NCBI GenBank assembly: GCA_031292195.1
Contig: JARLHP010000026.1
Location: 1-64,000 of the forward strand
Direction: 5' to 3'
Origin: Syntrophobacteraceae bacterium
GTDB lineage: Bacteria > Desulfobacterota > Syntrophobacteria > Syntrophobacterales > Syntrophobacteraceae
Length of the DNA: 64,000 nucleotides
The translations under genes were made by a program, and so were the position numbers. Of the stretch, positions 36,926-44,191 are shown piece after piece. The notes below the pieces were generated by a model that was not told the DNA's origin, did not search any database, and was given only the letters and a program-made list of their open reading frames with translations. Numbering within the stretch: position 1 is the stretch's first letter; each line of letters starts with the position of its first letter.

Positions 36926-37735
36926 TCACATGAGAAGTAAAAAGCTCCACCTGACCTCCAGTAAGAAATAGGCGAGCGCGTAGCCTAATGCTATCGCCAG
37001 TGTAAATGTTGCTCCTCCTTCAATGAAAGCAGCCTGCCTGCGATGATTCATTGATAATACTCTCGCTCCTATAGGCAGAATGGCCAGGAACATCACAAAT
37101 TCGCCCAAGGGAATGTACAGGGCATAAGAATCTCCAAGCATGACCCTGGCTTCTTCATACCTCCACAAGTTCGCTCTGCAGGCCAGGTATTCGTAGAATC
37201 CCACCGTTACCGAGGCTGCCAGGCCGGTCAGGAGTGAGGCGATGATCGCCGCTTGCTTCGTGGTCATGGATGCTCTGAGCCATCGGAACAACCGCATCGC
37301 CGGATAGCCAAGCTCCGCGATGGCGCAGGCCCAGGCCACAGGCATCCACAGCGGCGAGGCAAGAAGAACGACATCGTTGCCGGTAAGGTAAACCAGACGA
37401 CCGTTGGAAATCCAGTGGATGAGTCCCCAATCCACGAGAATCTCAAAAATGCCCGCCACGAGTCCAAGATTGAAGAGATCGGATAAAATCTCACCACCGC
37501 AACCCTCCAGAATTACCCCCGCCCTGAAGTAGAGGATCGCGCGAATGCCAAGTCCGATGTATGCCAAGAATTTCCCCGTCGGAGAGAAGGCAAAAAGATA
37601 GGCGGCAAGCAGCGTAAAACCGAGACCGACACTCAGGGCCGCAAGCCAGACACGGTCCGATTTTACCGAAAGCTCACCAAGGCGGCGGAGAAATTCCGGG
37701 TCTTCGAGTCCGCCATTGTGCTGGTAATGCAACAT
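36926..37735 (-). CDS. Hypothetical polytopic membrane protein
   Basis: 269 residues from MLHYQHNGGLEDPEFLRRLG. About six hydrophobic segments are visible (VWLAALSVGLGFTLLAAYLF; VVLLASPLWMPVAWACAI; AAIIASLLTGLAASVTVGFY; ALYIPLGEFVMFLAILPIGA; FTLAIALGYALAYFLL). No conserved charged cluster, nucleotide or transport motif was recognised. It lies alone on the minus strand between nifA and a repeat-filled region. Function unknown. Confidence 0.7.
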   Translation of the reverse strand: MLHYQHNGGLEDPEFLRRLGELSVKSDRVWLAALSVGLGFTLLAAYLFAFSPTGKFLAYIGLGIRAILYFRAGVILEGCGGEILSDLFNLGLVAGIFEILVDWGLIHWISNGRLVYLTGNDVVLLASPLWMPVAWACAIAELGYPAMRLFRWLRASMTTKQAAIIASLLTGLAASVTVGFYEYLACRANLWRYEEARVMLGDSYALYIPLGEFVMFLAILPIGARVLSMNHRRQAAFIEGGATFTLAIALGYALAYFLLEVRWSFLLLM

Positions 37736-38671
37736 AGTCAAGCCTTCGTTATTTGTATTTTCGGACTCTGGGTATGACGCCTTACAGTGTATCTCCATCT
37801 CGGCCCGGGATGGAAGCGGAACTGTCCAGTCTGCGATGGTGGTTCCTGTTCAAATACCGGAATCTTGCACGAGTCTTTTTCACCATCCTCGGTCCAAGAC
37901 GACATTGGGCGCACATATATGATCCCAAGGTGGACAGTACTCTGTAAAAGAGCGTTATGTTGGGACCCAAACCCGGGTCCCTATGGCTGATCCCCGTCCG
38001 GAACCCTGGCGGGGATGCTCCTTCGGGATTACTCCCCGGCAACACCCAGTGCAAGTATACCAGACGCCGGCCGAGGAACGCCCCCTAGAGAAGACCCTAA
38101 TGTGAATATCCTCCCGTCATCGGTGGCGTAGCGCCTGCCGAAAGCAATTACTCGGGTGGGCAGTCGCTGATAGCTGATTATGAGTTTAGGATGACCGAGT
38201 GGTTGGAACAATTTGCAACCGAGGATGGGCACCTATCGCGGCTGGAAGCCTGCACCTCAGCCCTACACGGACCGACCGTACCAGGTCTCGCTCTGCGTGA
38301 GATAAAAAGCGATGTTCGGTTACTAAGACCGTCATTAATTACCGAACATATACCGTGCCCATTAATCATTGGTGGGCAACGCTCCCGCTTTTGCCCACCC
38401 TACTCGGAATGTTCGGTTATTTATGCATTTCTTAGTAATTGATGAAATTAGGGATAAGACTATTGACGATGATATTTACTGCACATTAGTACGAGTTCAA
38501 AATAATTTAGTTAATATACGCCGCAGATGCCGTCGATAGCCATTTCTTCGATCTTGATATCTTCTACTGCAAAAACAGCATCTTCCTGGTTTATAGTGAC
38601 CCTGCTACTGCCCTAAACAAAAAGGCATCAGCAAGGAGAGCCCGCATAAGTTCATGGTCCAAAGACGAACT
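37736..38671. other. Intergenic region without supported genes
   Basis: About 930 bp between the membrane protein gene and the nifA remnant. It contains a short hairpin, GGTGGGCA ... TGCCCACC (about 38370-38400), of REP type. Small open frames here have no ribosome sites or family matches. Confidence 0.55.
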
Positions 38672-38850
38672 GCGCGAGAGGGAAAACCTGGTGGAGCGAC
38701 TGGTGATAATGGCGGACGGAAGACGAAATCTGCACGGGCGTTCTGCAATCTGGGCAGGGTTACTCCCAGTTTTTTTGCGCTTGCGTCTTGTTCCAGCCAT
38801 TCTGTTCGAGTTCGGTCAGGATTTCTCTGCACTCTATTTCTTCGATGCGC
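38672..38850. pseudogene. Broken, partly inverted copy of the nifA 3' end
   Basis: 38672-38742 (+) matches nifA 36358-36430 (GGAAAACCTGGTGGAGCG, CTGGTGATAATGGC), encoding [13 protein letters not shown]. It is joined head-on to 38744-38850 in the opposite orientation, which matches nifA 36478-36587 and encodes RIEEIECREILTELEQNGWN then KLGVTL. The roughly 48 bp of nifA between these two segments is missing at the junction. Not expressible as an activator; a duplication relic. Confidence 0.88.
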
Positions 38851-38870
38851 TGACGCCCTCTATCCCCGGG

Positions 38871-38949
38871 GGATCCGGATCGCGGGGCGGCTGTGCCGCA
38901 CACGATGAAGCCCGCGACCGGAAAACCGGCGCCGATGGCGCAAAAACTG
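38871..38949 (+). repeat. 80-bp GC repeat, copy 2
   Basis: GGATCCGGATCGCGGGGCGG, then CTGTGCCGCACACGATGAAG and CCCGCGACCGG, ending ggcgcaaaaac. Same orientation as the copy at 34731-34810 and immediately follows the inverted nifA fragment, just as copy 1 lies near intact nifA. Confidence 0.8.
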
Positions 38950-39015
38950 GTCCGACATTGGGGATAGACCCCGGGAGGACGGATAGGCAAAACTCCTCGC
39001 GGAGAGCGGGGAATA

Positions 39016-39222
39016 TCAGTCTTTTTCGATACTTACTTCGGTGGCTTTTACGACCGCATAGACGTCGTCCCCGGCCTTGAGGTTCAGCCGCCGGACACTG
39101 TTCGTGGTGATCACGGAGGTAACCGTTCCCGCAGGGGTTTCAACTTCTATTTCAGAAACCACATCGCCTTGCAAGATAGTCTTAATTTTACCTTTCAAGT
39201 GATTCCGAATGCTTGTTTGCAT
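39016..39222 (-). CDS. mop: Molbindin (Mop domain protein)
   Basis: 68 residues, one Mop domain: SIRNHLKGKIKTILQGDVVS, EIEVETPAGTVTSVITTNSV, LNLKAGDDVYAVVKATEVSI. Such proteins form hexamers that bind molybdate or tungstate in the cytosol and buffer or deliver it. The start at 39222 has an excellent GGAGGCG site; the longer frame upstream runs through the promoter. Position next to the nif cluster suggests supply of molybdenum for FeMo-cofactor (inference). Confidence 0.94.
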   Translation of the reverse strand: MQTSIRNHLKGKIKTILQGDVVSEIEVETPAGTVTSVITTNSVRRLNLKAGDDVYAVVKATEVSIEKD

Positions 39223-39268
39223 GTTTCGCCTCCTGTCAGTTGAAGAAATAATATAGGGTAGGCCTAAA

Positions 39269-39297
39269 TATGTAACCATTCCCTGAGATATTGTCAA
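39269..39297 (-). promoter_or_regulatory. Sigma-70-like promoter of mop
   Basis: On the minus strand TTGACA (complement of 39292-39297), a 17-bp spacer, then TACATA (complement of 39269-39274), 47 bp before the mop ATG. Perfect -35 and a fair -10. Confidence 0.65.
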
Positions 39298-39428
39298 GGC
39301 ATGCGGGTTGGTGTTGGGTCTATTATAGACATTAAACATATTTATCGTTTGTACTTATCAAGTAATACGCTTGGAGCGTAAATTGAGAGTTGGCAGGGGA
39401 GCCAATCCGGTTCAAGATGCGTGAGGGC

Positions 39429-39459
39429 GATGGGTTCCACTGCGTATCACCCATCCTAC
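39429..39459 (+). repeat. Short dispersed hairpin repeat, copy 2
   Basis: Same 31-bp element as at 1035-1065 with one base difference; ends GATGGGT/ACCCATC are complementary. Confidence 0.6.
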
Positions 39460-39515
39460 TTCCCTTTGGATCGAGTCAACCGTTGCAACCCATATAGGAA
39501 ACCATGGCAGAAGAG

Positions 39516-39600
39516 ATTTTTGGGCCATCGGCGCCGGCGCTCCGGTCGCGGGCTTCGTCGGGTGCGGCATAGCCGCCGTGCGACCCGGATCCCGGGGGGC
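39516..39600 (-). repeat. 80-bp GC repeat, copy 3, inverted
   Basis: Read on the minus strand it gives GGATCCGGGTCGCACGGCGG and later GACGAAGCCCGCGACCGGAG, matching copies at 34731 and 38871. Opposite orientation to the other two. Confidence 0.75.
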
Positions 39601-39839
39601 CAATGTTGTTAGGTTGAGAAGCCCCGAGTTTTTCCCGCCTGTTTGAACACCATTTGTTTGGAGGCCTCTTTGTGACTCTTGGCTGAAAAGGGTGGCGAGA
39701 TTTGGGCCTGTAGTCCCTCCCGCGTGAGATGGCATTTTAGATATCGGTGAATATTTTTATTGCTTTTTGCGGATCATCCGGTGCGAGTATGGCCGCGTTG
39801 GGTGGGATTCAATATGATCAGAGATATCTTGATTGATGG

Positions 39840-39985
39840 TTATGATCCGCGACCCCGTAAGGGGTCTCTGATCTGCGACCCCTCACGGGGTCGTCGTCTT
39901 CTTTTTCGTTCCTTTCCGGGGGTATCGGCCCTACGGCCTCAACCCCCGGCTAATGGCTTTGATCCCTGCGGGATCACGATCGTCG
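39840..39985. repeat. Run of short perfect hairpins
   Basis: GACCCCGTAAGGGGTC (39851-39866), CGACCCCTCACGGGGTCG (39877-39894) and GATCCCTGCGGGATC (39961-39975), with a further GGCC-rich pair between. Loops are GTAA, TCAC and TGC. REP-like, non-coding. The surrounding 39340-40170 holds only repeats and no gene. Confidence 0.65.
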
Positions 39986-40111
39986 CAAAAAAAATGAACA
40001 GCACAGTTGAGCCGATTAACTCAACCTCCCATGGGCTGACGCCCACAAAGAAAGATGAAAAACCGGGTCCTTGGCCCACTGAACTTTTCAGACAAACAAC
40101 ATTTCGGGGGG

Positions 40112-40165
40112 GCGGGAGGGGCTCATGTCCCCCCCAAGCCCCCGCTCTTTTGCCCTTCGGCTTGT
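40112..40165 (-). repeat. G-rich element, inverted copy
   Basis: GAGGGGCTCATGTCCCCCCC then AAGCCCCCGCTCTTTTG is the reverse complement of 34678-34726. With the 80-bp repeats it makes a split inverted repeat around the nifA-mop segment. Confidence 0.7.
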
Positions 40166-40177
40166 CAGTGACTCACG

Positions 40178-40604
40178 TCATGCCGCGAGGCTGATCTCGA
40201 TTTTTTCCACCCCTTTTACGTATCTCGACCCGGTAAAGTAATCCCGGGAGGAGATGAGATCGGGCCTTCCATGCCCCGCGCACAATGGTTTGCCGTTCTT
40301 TTCGATCAGGAGCATGACGCCCTCGCCTATGGGGGAATTGAATATCTCCTGCCAGGAAAAAACCACCCTGTACCCGTCTCCGGCCGTTACAGTCACGAAC
40401 ATCCTCTTCGGTAATAACCTCTGCCCGCCTGATCCCGTCTTCCAGAACCACTCCGCGGCAATGGGCGATGCGGCCCTTCGGATCTCCGCTGCCGCAGATT
40501 ATCTGAAGGTCCCTGACATCCTCCACTTCCATGGCGCATAACTCGCTGGTGTGAAGGATGAGGGGGCGCTTTACCCTTCCGGTTACCGTGACTTCATTGC
40601 CCAC
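40178..40604 (-). pseudogene. Molybdopterin-binding oxidoreductase domain, frameshifted
   Basis: From a GTG at 40604 one frame reads NEVTVTGRVKRPLILHTSEL and DLQIICGSGDPKGRIAHCRG up to EVITEED. About position 40400 the homology shifts to another frame: MFVTVTAGDGYRVVFSWQEI, VMLLIEKNGKPL, then RYVKGVEKIEISLAA and stop. Together they form the small Moco-binding fold found in sulfite-oxidase-type proteins (DGY...W-E... RYVK.V..IE), though without a clear cofactor Cys assignment. One frameshift (real decay or a sequence error) breaks it. It overlaps the end of the FmdE gene. Confidence 0.65.
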
Positions 40605-41110
40605 CGTTGGAGCTTGTGTATTCTGTGCGACTTGCCCGGAAGATCCCGCGCACAAAGCTCTACCCCCACCCTTTGAAGCCGCAGCAGGTCGTTTTCGGGG
40701 ACCATCGCCATGGCGGCGACTTTTGCCGGCTTTCCTTCCATCCGCGGAAAGCAGCTCTTCGCAAAGCTCCCCACTTTTTCGTTGAAGTCCGCCCGCGCAC
40801 TCACCCGCACACAATTGGACGAGCGAGTCTCGATAAACGTGGCGGCCGGCTTGCCGTAATCCATCATTTTGATGCTGCGTTTTCCAGGCGTGCGCCCGGT
40901 TACGGCAATTATGCCGTCCACCGGACACCGATCGGTTTCCACAAATATGACCAAATCCTTTCCCGCGGGGCCTTTGGAATCTTCAATGCCCAGTTCCCTC
41001 AGAGCGGCCAGGGCCATTCTCACACCGAGCACCAGCCCTTCACACAAATGTCCATGAAACTTCTCGGCTCCATCCACCATGACTTGTAAATTTCCATCCG
41101 CCCAATACAT
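40583..41110 (-). CDS. FmdE-family protein
   Basis: 175 residues. The hallmark HGHLCEGLVLGVRMA (His19, His21, Cys23) and ETDRCPVDGIIAVTGRTPGK followed by DYGKPAATF are the FmdE (formylmethanofuran dehydrogenase subunit E) signature. In bacteria such proteins are thought to act in molybdenum or tungsten enzyme maturation rather than methanogenesis. Its stop lies 21 bases inside the following molybdopterin-binding domain frame; the pair may originally have been a fusion. Divergent from the SBP-GTPase-ABC operon across about 360 bp. Confidence 0.88.
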   Translation of the reverse strand: MYWADGNLQVMVDGAEKFHGHLCEGLVLGVRMALAALRELGIEDSKGPAGKDLVIFVETDRCPVDGIIAVTGRTPGKRSIKMMDYGKPAATFIETRSSNCVRVSARADFNEKVGSFAKSCFPRMEGKPAKVAAMAMVPENDLLRLQRVGVELCARDLPGKSHRIHKLQRWAMKSR

Positions 41111-41174
41111 CGCAGTCTCCCCGGTTGATTGTGGAATTCCATGTTGCGACGGATTTGCAAAAGGGGTACCAATG

Positions 41175-41195
41175 GCTTATATACACTACATAACG
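41175..41195. promoter_or_regulatory. Palindrome resembling ModE/TunR-type operator
   Basis: GCTTATATA-cac-TACATAACG, an imperfect 9-3-9 inverted repeat between the divergent FmdE and SBP genes. The right half, TACATAACG, is close to the TATATAACG half-site of molybdate-responsive ModE, but the spacing (3) differs from the 6 bp usual there. A TTGACA lies at 41224-41229. Regulation by Mo or W is inferred only. Confidence 0.4.
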
Positions 41196-41472
41196 TATGG
41201 ATTAAGCGATGCGGGTAGAGCGCTTGACAGCGCAAAAGATATTTTTCCTACATTTTTGAATTACAACCTTACACTTTTGAAGAGGGCTTCCTTGTCGTGC
41301 GTTTGGAATAAATGGGGAGGCTTCCTGCTCGAACAGGTCCTGGCGGGTTTTTTCATATCACTTCGGGCATGGCAAACCTGGCGCTTTCGACTCACATTCC
41401 GCTGGAATCGGTTTTGCAATTGAGATCATTTACCGTGATTTTGGAGCGCGTTAAATCGAGGAGAGGAAAAAA

Positions 41473-42573
41473 GTGAATATTCAGTTGCAAACACTGATCC
41501 GTTCCATAACTGAGATGGCTGAGGAAAAGGAGGGCTTGGCGGGGCCCGAAAAACTCGATCTTCTGCTTTACGCCCCCTGCCCCGTGAAACTGGTTATGAA
41601 AGAGCGGATCGAGCGCATCGTTCATTCGCACCGGGAAAGAAACGTGGAGCTTAGCGTCCACATTCCGATGGGATGCACCTCGGTCGACCCCTACGATCCG
41701 GTCTACCTGGCAAAAGACGCGGGAGAACTGCCGGCAATCATCGGTTCCATTGGGTTTGGCGACTTTTGGAAGAAGGAATTCGTCAATCGATTCGTTCGCG
41801 AAGGAGTGTTCGAAGCGGTTCTTGCTCCCCGAGTCAACCCCATGTTCGAAAAGGCCGGTCTGATCGACCCCCGGGGTTGTTACACCATCTACGGAGTCAC
41901 CCCCTATATTTTCCTGGTGGACACCAGAAAGTTGGGCGGTCGGGCCATTCCACGAACCTGGGAAGATCTTCTGGACGTAAAATACAGAAACGAGATCGTG
42001 ATGTGCGGGGACGGCGATGACATGGCCGACGCCGTCATCCTGAACATGTATAAGGACCGGGGATTGGATGGATTGAAACAGCTTGCCGGCAACGTGAAGA
42101 GCATAATGCACTCCTCGCAGATGGCCAAAATCGCGGGAACAGATGACCCCGAGGCGGCGGCTGTTTTCGTCATCCCCTGCTTTTTTGCCGAAAGCACCAA
42201 AAGGGCGGACCATGTGCGGGCGGTGTGGCCCGAGGATGGGGCGGCGGCAAGCCCGCTCTATTTTCTGGCCAAAAAGAGCGATCTGGAGCGGTTAAGGGAG
42301 CTGATAGCGTTTTTTACCGAGGGCTTTCAAACCATCGAGAGCGCATCCTGGTTCATCCCTCTGGGGGCAACCGAGATGCCCGGCTTGCCGGTGAACGCGG
42401 CCATAAAGTGGATCGGATGGAATTTTATCGAAGAAAACGACGTCAACGGCCTGCGCGATGAGCTGAACCTGGTTTTTCGGGCAGCTCTGCCAGGAAGCGG
42501 GGAGCGAGGAAGGGGATGCGGGGAGCAGGGCAAGGGGCGGGGTGTTTTGACGGGTCGCGAGGGGCTGCGATGA
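41473..42573 (+). CDS. Cytosolic ABC substrate-binding-like protein
   Basis: 366 residues from a GTG with a gagaggaaaa site. The fold is that of type 2 periplasmic binding proteins of the iron/molybdate class (GCYTIYGVTPYIFLVDTRKL, PRTWEDLLDVKYRNEIVMCG, FIPLGATEMPGLPVNAAIKW), but there is no signal peptide or lipobox: it begins VNIQLQTLIRSITEMAEEKE. It is therefore likely cytosolic. The last ~25 residues are encoded by a GGGGAGC-rich repeat and are probably a late addition. Its stop overlaps the start of the GTPase gene (ATGA). Ligand unknown; metal oxyanion or metal complex inferred from context. Confidence 0.8.
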   Translation: MNIQLQTLIRSITEMAEEKEGLAGPEKLDLLLYAPCPVKLVMKERIERIVHSHRERNVELSVHIPMGCTSVDPYDPVYLAKDAGELPAIIGSIGFGDFWKKEFVNRFVREGVFEAVLAPRVNPMFEKAGLIDPRGCYTIYGVTPYIFLVDTRKLGGRAIPRTWEDLLDVKYRNEIVMCGDGDDMADAVILNMYKDRGLDGLKQLAGNVKSIMHSSQMAKIAGTDDPEAAAVFVIPCFFAESTKRADHVRAVWPEDGAAASPLYFLAKKSDLERLRELIAFFTEGFQTIESASWFIPLGATEMPGLPVNAAIKWIGWNFIEENDVNGLRDELNLVFRAALPGSGERGRGCGEQGKGRGVLTGREGLR

Positions 42574-43271
42574 GGCTGATCACGGTGGCCGGACCGCCCT
42601 CCTGCGGAAAGACCTCCCTTATCATCAAGACATGCACCCATCTCATGGCTGGAGGCTTATCCTGCGCGGTGGTCAAGTTCGACTGCCTTCAGAGTCAGGA
42701 CGACGTGGCCTACACGGCGGCAAACATCCCGGTCTCGGTTGTGCTTTCAGGCGGCCTGTGCCCCGACCATTATTTTGCCACCAACCTGGAGGAGGCATTC
42801 GCCTGGGCTTCGGGAGCGCAGTGCTGCATCATAGAAACGGCCGGACTCTGCAATCGCTGCTCGCCTCATATCAAAGGCCTGATGGCCGTCTGCGTCATCG
42901 ACAACCTCATGGGAATCGAGGCCCCCAAAAAAATCGGGCCGATGCTCCAGATGGCCGACCTTATCGCCGTCACCAAAGGAGATCTCGTATCCCAGGCCGA
43001 AAGGGAGGTATATCGACACCGCATCCGCCAGATGAACCGGCGGGCAGTCATAAGGCAGGTGAACGGCCTGACCGGACAGGGTTGCAGGGATCTTGCCGCT
43101 ATCATGGCGGAAGCTCCCTCCGTGGAATCGGTCACAGATATGAAACTGAGGTTTTCCATGCCTGCGGCTATTTGCTCCTATTGTCTGAGCGAGAGGCGAA
43201 TCGGTGCAAAATACCAAAAAGGCAACGTGAAGAAGGCCTCTTTCGGGAAAACGGTATGCAACACGATCTAA
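42570..43271 (+). CDS. G3E-like GTPase (HypB/UreG/CobW class), metal insertion
   Basis: 233 residues. Walker A GPPSCGKTS (8-16), an ETAGLCNRCS segment (switch II/Walker B region with a CX2C), and the G4-like TKGD in DLIAVTKGDLVSQ. Near the C-terminus CSYCLSERR is a second Cys pair. These features fit SIMIBI GTPases that load metals into enzymes, such as HypB for nickel. The target here is unknown. Coupled by overlap to both neighbours in a three-gene operon with an ABC ATPase and a binding-protein homologue. Confidence 0.82.
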   Translation: MRLITVAGPPSCGKTSLIIKTCTHLMAGGLSCAVVKFDCLQSQDDVAYTAANIPVSVVLSGGLCPDHYFATNLEEAFAWASGAQCCIIETAGLCNRCSPHIKGLMAVCVIDNLMGIEAPKKIGPMLQMADLIAVTKGDLVSQAEREVYRHRIRQMNRRAVIRQVNGLTGQGCRDLAAIMAEAPSVESVTDMKLRFSMPAAICSYCLSERRIGAKYQKGNVKKASFGKTVCNTI

Positions 43272-44047
43272 CCCTGCTAACGAGTCTGACTGTTACAGCG
43301 GGCCGCGACAAATCGGGAACAGAGGAAGCCGAAGACGTAGTCTTCCGGCCGGGGGAAATCTCGGCGCTTCTTGGACCCACAGGATCGGGCAAGAGCCGGT
43401 TTCTATCGGATATCGAATCCATGGCCAACGGGGATACGCCAACCGGGCGCAAACTCCTGCTAAACGGAGTGGAGCCCGATTCCGACGAGCGCTTTAGTCT
43501 CCAGGGAACGCTGGTAGCCCAGCTTTCGCAGAACATGAACTTCGTTTTGGACATGAGGGTTGGGGACTTCATTTTTACCCATGCGGAAAGCCGTGGAGTT
43601 TCCGATGCACGGGAGGCCGCATTGCGGGTGATGGAGGAGGCGAATCGGCTGGCGGGCGAGCCCTTCCACCCGGAAAATCACCTGGCCCAGCTTTCGGGCG
43701 GGCAGTCCCGGGCCTTGATGATTGCCGACACGGCGCTTCTTAGCTGGTCCCCGGTCATTTTGATAGACGAAATCGAAAACGCGGGCGTGGACAAGCGCAG
43801 GGCTCTGGAGTTGCTGGTGAAAAGCGACAAGATCATCGTGATCGCCACGCACGATCCCGTGCTGGCCCTGTCGGCGGATCGAAGGCTTGTCTTCCAGAAT
43901 GGAGGGGTGAAGGGGAGTTTCCAGCGAACCGGCCGGGAAGAAGAACTCCTGGGTGAGCTTCTGGAGATGGAACTGAAATTTTCCCGCGTCCGTGAGGCCT
44001 TGCGCAGCGGCGTGGCGCCCGTTTTGGAACCAGTCCACCCGGGGTGA
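43256..44047 (+). CDS. ABC-type ATPase without a permease partner
   Basis: 263 residues from MQHDLTLLTSLTVTAG; overlaps the GTPase by 16 bases. Walker A LLGPTGSGKS (38-47), Q-loop, signature LSGGQSRALMIAD, Walker B VILIDEIENAG and H-loop VIATHDPV are all present, so ATP hydrolysis is expected. No transmembrane gene occurs in this operon or nearby, so it is not an ordinary importer. Together with the cytosolic binding protein and the GTPase it may drive an energy-dependent metal-handling step in the cytosol (inference). Confidence 0.85.
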   Translation: MQHDLTLLTSLTVTAGRDKSGTEEAEDVVFRPGEISALLGPTGSGKSRFLSDIESMANGDTPTGRKLLLNGVEPDSDERFSLQGTLVAQLSQNMNFVLDMRVGDFIFTHAESRGVSDAREAALRVMEEANRLAGEPFHPENHLAQLSGGQSRALMIADTALLSWSPVILIDEIENAGVDKRRALELLVKSDKIIVIATHDPVLALSADRRLVFQNGGVKGSFQRTGREEELLGELLEMELKFSRVREALRSGVAPVLEPVHPG

Positions 44048-44071
44048 CATCGATTGATCCGGGCACAGGAC

Positions 44072-44185
44072 TAAAAGGCATAGGACGAATAGGACGAATA
44101 AGACTTATAGGACGAATTAAAAGCAGAGAGTAGCCAACCGTCCAGGGATAGCCCTGGCTGGAGATTGTGAGGCCATGTGGTACTC
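44072..44185 (+). repeat. Flanking structured repeat, copy 2 (right of metal cluster)
   Basis: AAAAGGCATAGGACGAATAGG with GGACGAATA units, then a palindrome CCAGGGATAGCCCTGG (44142-44157) and GGCCATGTGGTACTCCC. Counterpart of 25085-25196. The stem has changed at paired positions relative to copy 1 (CCATGGG/CCCATGG versus CCAGGG/CCCTGG). Confidence 0.75.
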
Positions 44186-44191
44186 CCCCGC

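Noticed and set aside
39851-39975. Hairpin run considered as a CRISPR array
   Set aside because: Units differ in sequence and spacing, there are no cas genes, and there are only three hairpins.
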